A stretch of DNA of 64,000 nt from Welwitschia mirabilis (GCA_051453625.1 JBOZIK010000001.1:110895653-110959652); one strand, 5' to 3'. Numbered from the stretch's first letter, positions 1 through 12,631 are shown. The notes: a model not told the origin generated them from the letters alone. A program made the numbers and translations.

Positions 1-721
1 TATTTATGTAATTCAATGAATTACCAAAAGTTATTTTTAGATTCATGATGTTAATTTGAGCTTGAAAGATAGCTGTTTGATTTTGTAACTATCATACAAT
101 AGATAGCTAATGTTTATGCTTTGGGCATGTAAGGTTCATTTTAATTGATATGAAATATGGTTCGATATGTCTTCAACTTTGTAAATGTCTTTACTCTAAA
201 CATATTTACTTTTATAAATGTCTCTAATCAACTTTCCCATATTTTGATGAATTTTTCTCTATAGTATCCTTAGACATTCATGACCATGTATTTGCAATAT
301 ACAAGTTCATAGCTCATCTAAAAAATAAGATATCAGTCAAAAAATAAATTGACTTTAGTACCTATTTCAACTCAATATACAGATTTTCAAATATGTAAAC
401 ATATTCATCTTTGTTAGGTTTAACTTTTAGTTTTATTATCTTGAATATAATGGTCATCTTTTAGCATTTGACTAAATTCTAGTACATTTAAGAAGTCTTC
501 CAATTTTCAGATGTCTTTACTTGAGACATCTTTGATTTTCTAAAAGTATTTAAATAATTGATTTGGTAGTTTAGCATCTAATTATTTTTGTAAGATGTTT
601 CCTCTGAAGATATATCATGATTTAATGCCTATCAAGGTCTAATGTTCTTGTAGTGATTTATCTACAAAATGAAGCAAAATATTTGATAAGTGGAGTCATT
701 AAAATTAGATTTTTCACTACA
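1..721 (-). repeat. Partial LTR of Sirevirus-like family (S1)
   Basis: The reverse complement of this stretch aligns along its length with the start of the LTR at 22286. Both begin with a TGT(A/T)GT-like end followed by an AAATCTAGTTTTGATG-like block. Both then share TCATTNTGTAGANAAATCA, a run of GATGTC/GACATC motifs, and the sequence ATTGTATGATAGTTAC. The TG end is near 721, so the LTR runs leftward off the window. No purine tract is visible to the right of 721, so this could be a 5' LTR or a solo LTR. There is no coding potential. Confidence 0.7.
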
Positions 722-849
722 GGCCTACACTTGGGATAAAGAAATAAAAATTGTAATACATTTGAATAATCATATTTCTTGCTATATTGGAAAAATATAT
801 CTTTAACTAAAAAATGATTTAAGCAAAAGTTGAAGTTAAATCATTTTAT

Positions 850-2878
850 ATGTTTAGTTACAAGCATTATGTCCATGTTCTAAGCAAACATTGTGACAAA
901 TTTAGAGCACATGCTTGCATTGACATCTTTGTGAAATATCTAATTGACTATAAGGGCTATCAAGTATATTTTCCAAAGCATCATAAGATCATTATTTCTT
1001 ATGAAATTATCTTTTTAGAGACTTCAAACAATGATTTCAATTTAATTATTTAAAACTTTTTCTTTTCTATGACCTAATAACCATATTGGATGCTTAATGT
1101 CCTATGGTTAATGGAGCAGATCTAACCATTATAATGTTTTAGTTCTTTTTACTTTGCATCCCATAGGAATTAAGAAATTTAGTTCATTTAGCATAGTTGG
1201 TCATGCTTTTCATAGTAATTTAATAATTTATCCAACTAAATAAGTTAATACTACTTAGAGATGACATCAAAGTACTTAGCTATCATCTACTCTCCAAGAT
1301 GTTCATAATGATGAGAAGGGTAAAACTAGAATAAGACACAACTCATATATATCTCATAATGATAATAAAAGTTTTATTTAATCTTTAATAGTAAACCAAC
1401 TCAATTAAAAATGCCATTCAACATGATTATTAGATAAAACTCATGTAAGAAGAATATGATAGTCTTATTGAAAATCATATGTGGGAGTTAGTAGATCTTT
1501 CATTAGAACACATACTATTACTTAACAAATTGGTTTTCTACAATAAATATAAGTAGATTATACCCTTAAGTGACATAATCTTGGCTTTTGACTATACACC
1601 TATAACAAAATAAAGTACTTGATTATAACAAAGTCTTTGCTTCAATAGAAAAATGGGCTACCATCAAAATAGTAATTACCTTGGAAATACAAACAGGATG
1701 GAAGATTTATTAATTTAATATGAAAATTGCCTTTCTTAATGGAGATTTAAAAGAAGAAACTCACATTATGTAGCTAAAGGATTTTGAAGGAAAGACCCAA
1801 AAAAAAAAGTTATATATATTGATTAAGCCTTTATATGAACTAAACAGAAGGTAATCATTAGATTTAGATTATGCGATTATCAGCATATGGATGCTATGTT
1901 ATTTAAAAAATCTAATGGGTACAAATCTACATACATAGTGGTATATGTGGATGACCTACTAACAAGAAGTAATAAATAAGACATAAAAAGAAAAAAATTA
2001 CTTTAAGTAAGGAATTTAAGATTTCTGATATTAAACTAATAATATTATATCTGGGTGTAGAAATTACTTATCAAAAAGATCTTTTTAATATAAAGGAAAT
2101 ACATTAGAGATCTAATTCAGACATTTGGACTAGAAGACATAAGAGAAGTTATAGCATCTGTAGAGAAGAGCATCAAGATATTTATTGCTAAAAACTCAAA
2201 ACCTATAAATAAAATTAAATATAAAAGAATATTAGAAATTCTTATTTACATAACCAATGCTAGGATAAACATATCATATGTTGTATTATCAAGATATCTT
2301 TATGCAGTGAAGGTTACTCATTTAAACACTATAAAGAGAGTATTAAGATATCTGAAGGAAAATAAATATTTAGATATAACCTATAGAATAACTCTTAATT
2401 AGTCCCAAAGACATATTATACTTCTAATTTAATTGGGAAAATTGAAAATTTATTATCAACATCAGGTATATGATGTTCTTAAAAACATTACCTCTGTCCT
2501 TATAATTAAAGTCTTAGAAAAATATACCATAATATTCTATTGAGATAGAATATATATCTACTTATAAAGCATGTTAAGAAATTAGATGGCTCAAATAAAT
2601 TATTAAAATTGGTGAACTTATAATAAACCAAGGTAGTAAAGATCTTCATCAACAATCAATTAGCAATTTTCATAGTAAAAGATCTAGTGCACTATTACAA
2701 GGCAAACACTTTTAAGCTAGTATCCAAAAAATGAAGGAAATCATATAAAATGAAGTTATTATACTAGGATACTATTTTATCATAAAGAAAATAGTTGATA
2801 TTCTTACTAGATCACTTAGTTAAAATAAGTTTTAGTGCTTTCAATCTAAAATTATATTGAAAATGAGTTGATTTAAAC
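850..2878 (+). pseudogene. Ty1/copia pol remnant (element C1): IN tail, RT, RNase H
   Basis: This is a broken copia polyprotein, read through many stops and frame changes. 850-1053 resembles the C-terminal part of copia integrase (FRAHACIDIF, KGYQVYFPKHHK). About 1440-1560 matches the RT N-terminus (ENHMWELVDL). About 1715-1800 gives MKIAFLNGDLKEE, and about 1936 gives VVYVDDLL, the RT catalytic motif. 2240-2400 carries HLNTIKRVLRYLKENKYL, and 2540-2600 the RNase H block EYISTYKA. The end, near 2810-2870, resembles the usual copia C-terminus. Gag, protease and most of integrase are missing on the left, where S1 abuts. The element cannot be functional. Its closest relative in the window is C2, in opposite orientation. 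Confidence 0.85.
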
Positions 2879-3204
2879 TTATTTTTATTATACATTATGG
2901 GCTTCATTTGATTTTTAAGTCTTTGTTCAAAGTTACTCTTACCTTTTATACCATGAAATGTATAATATAAAGTGTCCTAGTACTACAAGATGTCTATTAC
3001 ATTATTTTGACTTAGAATTATAGAATGTGTAATGCACATTATAGTCCTATCTACTATAGGATGTGTAGTCATAAATTGACTACTTTTTTTAATGAAGTAG
3101 TTCCTTGACATGACAAGTCCTTTAAGGAAGTTTTATTATTGATTATATTCCTAAAGTTTTTATTTAAGTACTTTAGTTTTTAATTGAAAGAAAATGTATT
3201 CCTA
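2879..3204 (+). other. C1 3' untranslated region
   Basis: This non-coding stretch lies between the end of RNase H and the purine tract. It aligns with the reverse complement of 12640-12985 in C2, sharing a GAGTTGATTTAAAC start and a CTTCATTTGA-like block. That identifies it as the 3' UTR of this copia family. Confidence 0.6.
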
Positions 3205-3288
3205 TGTTGAGGGGAAAATCACTAAGATTTTTATGAACAATAAGGTCCTACACCTAGGGAAACATGAGAACCCTAGTGAAACTATTCA
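3205..3288 (+). repeat. C1 polypurine tract and first part of 3' LTR
   Basis: A purine tract (TGTTGAGGGGAAAATC, about 3212-3227) is followed by LTR sequence (CACCTAGGGAAACATGAG, then CCCTAGTGAAACTATT) that matches the C2 LTR. The LTR breaks off at 3288 and resumes at 10328, so element T1 is inserted inside it. The rejoined LTR would be roughly 170-180 bp, which is short for copia. Confidence 0.6.
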
Positions 3289-4747
3289 TGTATAGCAATG
3301 AACTAGGTTGAACTAGGTAAGAACCTAGTACCATTATTTCATAAGGATATATATGATAACTTAAATAAAAGATACATAATTAATTCAACTTGCAGTGGAA
3401 ATAAAAAACAAAACATAAAAGCAAAGTTTAAGGTTAAGTCAATCTTAAATTGACATCTAAGAAACAAAAGTACTCCAAAAGCCTAATCAATTCATCCTTT
3501 ACTCTACCTTTACTCTAATAATTCTTGTATTCTAAAACATAAATAAAATTATTAAGTTATTGAGGCTCAGGTACAATAGCATAATCTCAACCACCACATG
3601 AGTGTTAATGAGTTATCTAGTTCTTCTGATCCTTCATAGCCCTTCATAAACATGAAAAATATGAATGATTATGCATAAGATCTATAAAAAATAGTAACTA
3701 AAATATCTTAAAAGAAACATTAAACAAGTTACTTAATAATAAAATAACTTGATAATAAAATAGATCCGCTTGAAGATTGCTAATACTAAGATAATTTGCA
3801 TTAATAATAAAATAATGAAGCCTACTTAGAAACTAGTATTACCTAAAGATTGTTAATACCAAATAAACTGTGCATTAATAATAAAAGGATGAAAAACCAA
3901 TTCTTGTATTAAAAATATGAAAATATATTACATTAAAAGAAGAGAGATAAAGATGAAAGACTCGTTAACTAGCCTTATAACATTTCATTCCTAAGAAACA
4001 TGATTAAATATCATGATGTCTTAGTGCTCTAAGCCTTTTCCATGTTACTCAACTAAAATATCCATTAACATGGGGGCTCAAGGATTTTTTTATAGATAAG
4101 AAAAGGCTTGGAGATCTTTATCATGATTCCGTTAGGTGAGCAATTACATAAGAAGGAATCACATTAGGATGGTTACTTAAGGAGGAAGTTATAATTTTTG
4201 ATATGTAGCCATAAAGAAGGATTATTTGCATTCTTATGCAACCATGATGGTGATATATCCTTTGATTAATAATGCAAAATTCCATAGATTTCATGTTATG
4301 TATCTTCCATATGCTCATCCTCATTGATGCTACATGTCACTATGACATGCTATTTTGTACTTCTGTCATGTGTTATTAGGTTTGAAGATTAATTCTTGAT
4401 TAACTAATTACTTATCTCATAAGTGAATTATGATGAACTCCTTGAAATAATGTAGGATGTGAGTTTATCATGAATCTACTACAAAAGACCAATGGCACTA
4501 GTAGTCCTAAATAGTAATGCTAGTGTTGTTTAATGGAATGTGTTCAAGTTTAACAATGTTCTTCCAAAGATAGAAATAAATTTGTTAATGTTAGGGGATA
4601 ATTTTTATTTTCATGATAATATTATGAAAAGGATAAAATACATCATTTTATGATAATGAAATGGGTTTAGTATCTTTTTCTACATAAAATTATATCAATT
4701 ATACTTGTTTGTAATGTTAATTTTTACATGTAAACACATCCCCTAAC
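3289..4747 (-). repeat. T1 3' LTR (left copy)
   Basis: This copy is collinear with 8876-10327 throughout. Examples are ACTAGGTAAGAACCTA near the start, a CACCACAT(G/A)AG block, GAGTTATCTAGTTC, and GTAATGTTAATTTTT near the right end. The right border is placed at ATCCCCTAAC (4738-4747). Adjacent sequence, read on the minus strand, is moderately purine-rich (AAGAGAATAGCAAAAG), a possible polypurine tract. Confidence 0.75.
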
Positions 4748-7700
4748 TAGACTTTTGCTATTCTCTTAGTAGAACGTTGATAAAAAGATGGTGAACATGC
4801 AAATTTTATTTAAGAAAAACATTTAAGTATGGAAATAATATAATAATTTTGAAATTTTTATGATCAATTTTTAATAACTGAGGCATAAAAATTGAAAACA
4901 TTTTTATAAAAATGGATGTTATACTTCCTAACCAAAACTAAACTTTGTTCTCAAAGTTAAAGAAATGTAAAAGTTTTACAAATCTTTTAAGAACAAGTTG
5001 AAGTGCTAAAAATATTTAATATTACGAGGCATTTTATACAAGGCTAGTGAATGATTTTGATGTAAGTGTTTAGGGAAAATCACATTGTAATCTAAGGGAA
5101 AGTAAAACATGAACACTAATTAAAATGCATCCTATATAAATTTTAAAACATAGACTACCTAAATTAATAGCTACATTTATCAAAAATTACACATCTTTTA
5201 TTCTAAATGTAAAATATGTTACAATATAACATAAATAAATAAGATATCCTCTATGTATAACTATAAGCAATCAAAAATCAATTAAGTAAAATTTCAAATA
5301 TATAAGTTAAAGAAAGTAAATACAAAAGCAACTCTAGATCCCACTTATTTCATTTTAAAAAACTTTTACCTTTACCACAGTCATATTTAGATTCTTATTT
5401 TAAGAATTCAGATCAAATTAGGCATCTAATACTATGACATCTTCTTCTAATAAAGTTAAGCATGTTGATCTATAAAGAAGTCAATGTTGCATTTCCAGTG
5501 AGAATTTATAGCCCCAATGTAGTTGAACATGTCATAAAATAAATCATTAGAGCTACATTTTCGATGAGTTTTCATAGCCTAATGTAGTTAGCTAAACCCA
5601 ATTTTTAATTAATTATTATATAATATTATTTTTAGATAGGAGATATTTCATTTTATTTTAATTACTTCTTCTCATATTTAATTAATTTTGATGCATCTAA
5701 AGAGGATCATTGGATGATTATCCTAATAAAGACAAATCATGTCCTCATAAAATACTTTAAAAACATGAAATTTATCATGAAATTAGATTTCATCTTAGTT
5801 TAATTACATTTTTCAATTACAAGACCTTAAGTTAAACTAACCTTAACAAGTTAACTCAAAAATAAGTAAAACTATTTCTTGAAAAATTTCTAGTAAACTT
5901 AAATTCTACTTAATTCATAATAATTATTAATAGTTTATTCATTAAGGACCATCAACTAGGACCATCTAATCTTGGAAACCCATAGACCAATGAAAGGAGA
6001 GAATAGTTGGTAAGATTTACTAAGAACTACCAAAGTAAAAGGGATGGGTAATGGGGTTTGAGACACTGATGACTAATTTTATATCATGAGAGATATTTAG
6101 GGATTTTTTAAAAATATTTAAGGTAGTGATTATAAAGGTAATAATACATGACTAATTTAAGATGAGAAAGGGCATCAAGCATAAATGTTTTCAGTATTTT
6201 CATTTTTTTTAAAAATAAAATCTATTCTAAAAGAAAAATCTACTTTAAAAGAAAAATATAATTTAAGAGGATGCAAAATAAAAAAAAAAATTTGCAAGGG
6301 ATTTTCTAAGGTAATGCATACATAAAGGCTCAAGATAATAAATGGCAAGGTTAGACAATGAAGTAAAATTATGTAAAGCATTTAGATATGAGAGATAATC
6401 ATTATAAATGTTCATGCATAAACTCATAAAAATTGGAAGAACATCTATACTAGTAGTAAAACTAATGTGCTGTAAATCAGAAATTATTGAATCTTTAGTC
6501 TGTGTGTGTTTATTCAATAACAAATGTGAGACATTATTTTAGGATGAATATGAAGATTAATTCGAGACCATTAAAGAAGGAGAATGATCATTAAGAGGCT
6601 TATCAAAATATTATTTCAAAGGTAAGATGTTTTGTCTTTATTTTACTTAGAAGATAATAATATGATTTATTTAAGAATTTGTTAAGAAAAAGATAATGAT
6701 TTTCCAAAGGATGAATTGTGAATAGGATTTTAGTTAATGTTATTCTCTTTAGTATTCTTTCTAAGAAATTCTTCCTCAAGTGGTTGCTTAAATTACAATG
6801 GTTATGATTCAACATTTTTCTCATTGATGTCATTATTGATTCATCCTCTATTGTGTAGTTTTCTAGATTGCAGTTTACCTCAAATAATTTCTTAATTACT
6901 ATAAATTGATCATCATCTAATGTGTTTAATCCTATTCTAAAGTATAGAATATTTAGATATAATTATTTACCCTATAAGGCATTTTTAAACTCAAGTTATT
7001 CTTTGTTTTTCTCATAGGTCTCTTCATGGGTTTCTTTCTCATTCCTAAAGGATATGGTATGGGTATCATTATGTTTAATCTCATTAATTCTTTTAAAGTC
7101 TTCCAAACTCTTAGATTTATGAAATGTATAAAGGTTCTCTTATTTTCATTATTGATTAAGAGCCCTAAGGATTTGAATATTGGTCTTAGTAAATTGTCAA
7201 AGAAGTTGCTTAGCATTTTCATTAGTTTTGCTAGTAGTTTCTTTCAAAGAATGTGAATGAGATTGGGGCATGTTCAAATTTATCTAAGTAGCACCTTTTA
7301 AAAATCTTTGAAAGGTATTTTTAACTAAATGTAAGGTGGTTTGTTAGGTGTAGGAAGATAATGGGTATTGAGTTGATATACCCCCAAGCATATAATATCG
7401 TACAAGGATCACACGGGGCTGAATCACAACCTAGGGGGATGGGGCATAGTGGTAATGACTCATACAAGTGGGGTGGATGTTATCCAATAACCCATGTTTA
7501 CTTGTGATTACTGTAGTAAGCCATGTGACGATTGAGCACAACCCCATAAACCTATGTGCTTCTATTTGAAAATTTATTCCAAATGTTGACTAATTCGTAG
7601 AGGAAAACATCTTTATGTCTTTTGTGTCAATGCAAGACATAAGAAAAAATAGGGTTAATATTTTTTTCTCACAGGTAAAGGCTCACTCGCATAGGGTTGG

Positions 7701-8846
7701 GAAAAAAAACTGTGAAAGTGTAGCTGGCTTGTTTACACCATGTATGTGGCTTCCAATAAATAAATATTAACTAATTAATCTACTTTCCATTGACCAACAG
7801 AGATAAAGGATTCAGGGTTCACTGATGGAAGGTGCATTAGGGGTATAGCCATGTTGGTTCCATCTCCTACTAATTGAAACCACTCAAGTGGGGTGTCAAA
7901 AGGATTTAGGGATTGCAAATGGTATAGGTTGGATTAAAGGTAGTTCCCTAAAGTTTGTTTATGTTAAACAAAAACTTTTATAATTCATTTGTATTAATCA
8001 TGATTTTAAGAATTATACAGTTACATAGGTTATAGTTAAAAATTTATTCGAAATAGGTTAGGTATCCAACACATGTTTAAAGTTTAGGAATTAGGATATA
8101 GTTTTAGCTAAGGATTCATGTTTTTTTAACTTTTTTAGTATCAAATGTTTATTATTAGAAACATTTTAGAAAGATGTGATGATGTTCTATGAAAAAGATG
8201 AAAGTTGTCTAAGAAAAATGGCTAGTAACACTAGTTAAGGAAGGCAGTATCACTAGTTGTTCAAGGTAGAACAATTTGATAATGTATAGAGGTATCATTT
8301 GAGTCTGTGTGATAGCTCTTACATTATAGGATCTCAGAGAATTTTAGCAAGAAGCTAAATTAACTATAACTTTAAAAATTTTAACCTAGGAGAATAAAAC
8401 CTAATGCTTTTTAACTTTCTAAAAATTTTAATAGAAATAAAACTGATAGCACTAAAAAATTTATAGAAATTTATGGAGAGCATAGGAATGCATAACACAC
8501 ACAACAAGTTTTTAGAGTTTACTTTTTTTCATGCATGATTTTAGTTTTAATTATAACTTAAAGGATAGTCACAATACATATAACATAAAATATTAGATTG
8601 AAAAAATTAGGTTTCACCTATTTGATTAAAAACTAAACTTAATAATTTATACTAGTTTGGGTTTCATTGAAAAGAATCAATACTTGTCACTAAAAAGAAA
8701 TAAGTAAACACATAAATAAAAGAGAAGAGGACTATTTTAGGTATCATCAGAAAAGGGCCAATACCTACCATTGGAAAAATTAAAAAAATAACTAAAGAAA
8801 TTTCAAGAATAAAATCATGTACTCTTGAAAAGCTATTGTGCCAATG
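4748..8846 (-). other. T1 interior, no recognisable genes
   Basis: About 4 kb between the T1 LTRs. Only short scattered open frames exist and none resembles gag, protease, RT or integrase. Around 5505-5595 a short motif (ATAGCC..AATGTAGTT) occurs twice about 75 bp apart. A GC-richer island at 7378-7965 differs from the rest and is listed separately. Other insertions may be hidden here. Confidence 0.5.
7378..7965. other. GC-rich, CpG-containing island inside T1
   Basis: By hand count, lines in this stretch reach about 43-50% GC, against roughly 22-30% in neighbouring lines. CpGs survive at several places (ATCGTAC, CACACGGGG, GTGACGATT, ATTCGTAG, ACTCGCAT). On the plus strand, near 7507-7560, a frame reads CDYCSKP and then, after a stop, AQPHKP. 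This faintly resembles the zinc knuckle of some copia gags, but the match is weak. On the minus strand a 52-codon open stretch lies near 7790-7945. I do not recognise its product. It may be a younger insertion or a captured fragment. Confidence 0.45.
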
Positions 8847-8864
8847 TCCTTAGTAATCATGTCA
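8847..8864 (-). other. T1 primer binding site, decayed tRNA-Asp type
   Basis: On the minus strand the 18 bases read TGACATGATTACTAAGGA. The tRNA-Asp primer site used by Athila-type elements is TGGCGCCGTTGCCGGGGA. Ten positions match, and all but one of the mismatches are G-to-A or C-to-T transitions. It lies 11 bases inside the LTR end at 8876. Confidence 0.6.
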
Positions 8865-8875
8865 AAATCCATTTG

Positions 8876-10327
8876 TGTATAACAGTGAACCAAATTTAAC
8901 TAGGTAAGAACCTATATCATTCTTCCACAGAAATATATATGGTAACTTACACAAATGTACATAGTCAATATAAGTTAAAATAAAAATCAAAGACAAAGCA
9001 TAAAAGAAGAGTTTAAGATTAAGTTGATCTTTAATTGGCATCATAAGAAATGAAGATGATCCAAGGTCTAATCAATTTGTCCTTTACTACAACCTTACTT
9101 TATGATTCTTATATTCTTAAACATAACTAAAATAATGAAGTCATTAAGGCTTAGGTATGACAGCATAATCTCGCCCACCACATAAGCATTGGTGAGTTAT
9201 CTAGTTCCTCTAATTCTTCATAGCCCTTTATAAGCATGAAAAGTATGAATGAATGTGCATAAGATTCATCAAATAATAATGACTACAACATCTTAGAAGT
9301 AACTTGCAAAAACTTACTTGGTAATAAAAGAACTTGATAATAAACTAGGTTCATCTAAATATTTCCAATACTAAATTAATGTGCATTAATAAAAGAATGA
9401 AACTTACTTAAGAACTAGTCTTACCTAAATATTTCTAATACTAAATGAATTATGCATTAAAAATGAAAGGATGTAAAACAATTCTTGTATTAAAAATATT
9501 GAAATATATATTACATCAAAATAAAAGAGATAAAGATTAATAACTCCTCAACTAGCTTGGGAACATTTCATTTTTAAAAAAGATGATTAGAATACTATTA
9601 TGTTATAGTGCTTCAAGGCTTTCCCACATTAGCCAACCAAACAATCCATTACAATGAGGGCTCAAGAACCTATTACAGGTAAGGAAAGTCTTAAATACTA
9701 TCATGATTATATTAGATGGTCAGTTACATAAACGGGATTACATTAGAATGCTTACTTAAGGAGGAAGTTAGAATTTTTGGCATGTAGCCACAAAGAAGTA
9801 TTATTATCTTCTTATGCAAGCATGATGATGAAATGTCGTTTGATTGATGATGCATACTTTCATGAATGTCATATCATGTGTCTTTTACATGATCATCCTC
9901 ATTTCTACTACATGTTACTATGACATATCATTTTATACTTTCACCATGTATCATCAGGTCTAGAGATTTATTATACATCAACTTATGACTTATCCCATAA
10001 GGGAATTATGATGAAATTCATGAAGTAATTATAGGAACATGAATTTGAGATAAGTATATCCTAGAACACTAACAACATCAATAGTTCTAGATAATGACAT
10101 CAGAATTATTTGCTAAAATGTCTTTAAGTTTTGTAATGTTCACTAGAATATAGTAATATATTTGCTAGTTTTAGGAAAAAGCTTCTATTTTCATAAAAAC
10201 ATAATAGAAAGGGTAAAATACATAATTTTGTAACAAAGAAATAAGTTTAATATTTTTTTCATATTCAAAATTAATTAATTATACTTGCTTGTAATGTTAA
10301 TTTTTTCATGTAAACAAAACGCCTAAT
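8876..10327 (-). repeat. T1 5' LTR (right copy)
   Basis: Direct repeat of 3289-4747. It starts TGTATAACAGTGAACC, with the decayed primer site just left of it, so on the minus strand this is the 5' LTR. Its right end (GCCTAAT) aligns with CCCTAAC at 4747. Immediately to the right the interrupted C1 LTR resumes. Confidence 0.75.
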
Positions 10328-10447
10328 GTGTGCTTGTCTTTAAAAGTGAATTCTTCTTTGTAATACATGATATAGAATATTTTTAAGAAATAAAGATTTG
10401 ATTTTGGAAAAATACTTCTCATGTTTCTTGCTCTTCTATTTTCTAAT
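10328..10447 (+). repeat. C1 3' LTR, second part
   Basis: TGTGCTTGTCTTTAAAAG, then ATTTGATTTTGG and CTTCTATTTTCT, match the U5 part of the C2 LTR (reverse complement of about 12440-12555) in order. This is the sequence missing from C1 at 3288, which proves the nested insertion of T1. Confidence 0.7.
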
Positions 10448-10491
10448 ACAAAAAAGCCCAATTACTTATCCTTTTAAACCTTTTCTTATTA

Positions 10492-12430
10492 CCAAATTTT
10501 ATTTGGGTTACATGGTGCACCTGCCACATTCTAATGAGCTATGATATTAATCTTTTATAAGATGCTTAAACAGTTTGTAGAAATATTTATGAATGATTTT
10601 TTATTATATTATAATTATTTTAAATAAACTCTTGATATATTCCATGAGATATTATCATGTTGCATAGAGAAAGACTTAAAACTAAGTTGGCAGAAATGTT
10701 CTTTCATGGGTAAACGTAAAGTCATTTAATGCTATGTAGTATCATAGAAAAGAATAACTATGGATCCTAAACATATTTAACTTATTATATAATTAAAAAT
10801 TTAATAAATATTAACAAATTAAAACATTTTTAGGACATGTTGGATATTATCATGGATTCATTAAAGATTTCTTAAAAACTTCAAACTCTCTCTATGAATT
10901 GCTAGAAGATAAATTAATTATACAAAATGATGCATTTGAAAAAGAATTTAATGTTTTAAAGAAAAATCTCAACACAATACTAGCTTTTAAGGCATCAAAT
11001 TGGCATTACCATTTCAACCTTATGTGTCATATTAGTAATACTACTATTAGTGCTTTACTATACAAAATACATTTAACATAAGCCACATTTCATCCACTAC
11101 ATCTTAAAGAACCTTAATTTATCCTAATTTAATTAGGTAATTATAAAAATAACTATTTATAATAATAATATACTTAATAAGTTATAATACTACCTTGTAG
11201 GTTTTAAAACTAGGACTTATATAGATCATTCAGCTATCAAGTTCTTAGCAATAAAGTCAATGAATAATGTTTATATTATGTGTTAGTATCTACCAATATA
11301 AGAATTTTATTTAAAAACGTAAGAAAATAGATGGAAAATATCATATAATAATAGACCATCTATTCCATTTATAAGTGCCTAACTAATACCACACTAAACA
11401 TATGATAATAAATCTCCCAATGAGAAGTTATTTGTAGTATATATCACCCATTAAAAAAACCCTTGGTACATAGACTTTGCTAATTAATTATTTATCGAAA
11501 AGGTTATATGTAATTAGTTAAATAAGAATAAGTAATTATTTATTAAAAGAATTAAAAATAACATTTGATAAAGCCCTTTCTTATATCACATTCACAAAGC
11601 CAAAATTATACAATGATGTATTCTTAATTGGAAATAACCTAAATTTTTTGAATGTGTCATAATAGTAATTTTGAAGGCCATTTTAATGAGATAATAAAGT
11701 TTATAGGATTTTACAAAGTGGATTTTGAAGTAAACACTATTTAAGTATTTACATAACTATGTCATAAATTGTAACTACTACTACTATTCAATAGGAATTT
11801 CCAAAAAAAAATTTGAAAATAACCTTTAAATGTGATCCATTTAATGTTGGTAGAATTGCTGTCATAGAAAATTTCTCTAAATAAAGTTATTATTAATATA
11901 TCATTATATGTATTATCTATATTACAAAATGAGTAGAAGCTAAAGCAACTAAAATGAGTCATGATCAAATGATTATTGAATTTTTTGAGAAACCTATTTT
12001 ACAATGTTTTGATCATCCATGAGTCAAAATAGTGACCAAGGTATTTACTTTATTAACTAAATCATAAATAACTTAATGAAGTTGGTAGAAATTATTCATA
12101 AGATTGTTATTTCTTATTGTACATAAGCAAATAACCAAGTTGAGAATTATAATTAATAAATTAAGATAATATTAGTTAAAATGATAAATTACAATAAAAA
12201 ATGATATTAGAAGTTAAATAATATATGGGATTATAGAATAACATGTAGAAATTCATTAGGATAAATTTTTTATCAAATTATCTATGGAATAATATGTTTA
12301 TTAGTAGTAGAAATGCACCATAAATATTGAAAGCTAATGAATAAAATGAGCCTTAACAATGAAGATAACATTTCCAAAAGGATTGTACAACTAGAAAATT
12401 TAGATGAGATAAGATAGCATGTAATGAACT
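10492..12430 (+). pseudogene. Athila/Tat Ty3/gypsy pol fragment (T2): RT tail, RNase H, integrase
   Basis: The fragment starts in mid-RT with a frame reading GAPATF, then VEIFMNDF, where the usual catalytic DD has become ND. At 10836-11080 comes HVGYYHGFIKDF, LYELLEDK and FNLMCHISN, the RT-RNase H connection typical of Athila. About 11220-11260 gives IDHSAIKFL. Near 11470 PWYIDFANYLF marks the zinc-binding start of integrase. At 11930-11995 come VEAKATK and IIEFFEKPI of the integrase core. At 12270-12440 comes the conserved tail IIYGI, then QLENLDEIR. Stops and frameshifts are frequent. LTRs and the 5' half of the element are absent. It is flanked by the LTRs of C1 and C2 in inverted orientation. 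Confidence 0.85.
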
Positions 12431-12439
12431 AACAATTAA

Positions 12440-12631
12440 TTATGAAGAAACTATTGAGAATAGAAGAACAACAAAATAGAATATGATTTTACCAAAATGA
12501 AAATTTTATTTCTCCTTTATTCTACTACATTGAAGAACTTGCCTTTAAGGGTAAGCATACTAATAGTGTTTCACTAAGGCTTATGTGCTCCCCTAGGTGT
12601 GTGACCACCATGTGTGTTACAAGGCTTAGTA
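12440..12631 (-). repeat. C2 3' LTR
   Basis: Matches the reverse complement of the split C1 LTR (3228-3288 plus 10328-10447). The purine tract GGGGAGAATTACTAAG lies on the minus strand at its right edge. The left border near 12440 is approximate. The length of about 190 bp agrees with the rejoined C1 LTR. Confidence 0.6.

Larger units (their letters stand above)
3289..10327 (-). mobile_element. Athila-like Ty3/gypsy element T1, nested in C1 LTR
   Basis: Two direct repeats of about 1.45 kb (3289-4747 and 8876-10327) flank a 4.1-kb interior. Each repeat starts TGTATA(G/A)CA(A/G)TGAAC. The minus orientation follows from the primer site just left of the right repeat. The C1 LTR stops at 3288 and resumes at 10328, which defines both ends. 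LTR length and tRNA-Asp primer site fit the Athila group. The interior is too short for a full Athila and shows no recognisable pol, so T1 is deleted or non-autonomous. I could not find a clean target duplication. Confidence 0.75.

Noticed and set aside
7026-7256. Opposing open frames (7026-7256 plus, 6953-7222 minus) in T1
   Set aside because: Both strands cannot be coding. Neither shows a motif or a relative in the window.
7378-7965. Organelle-derived DNA
   Set aside because: No plastid or mitochondrial gene was recognised. GC content alone is not enough.
3284-10335. Target-site duplication of T1
   Set aside because: The bases next to the LTR ends (attca on the left, tgtgc on the right) do not match, even allowing for transitions.
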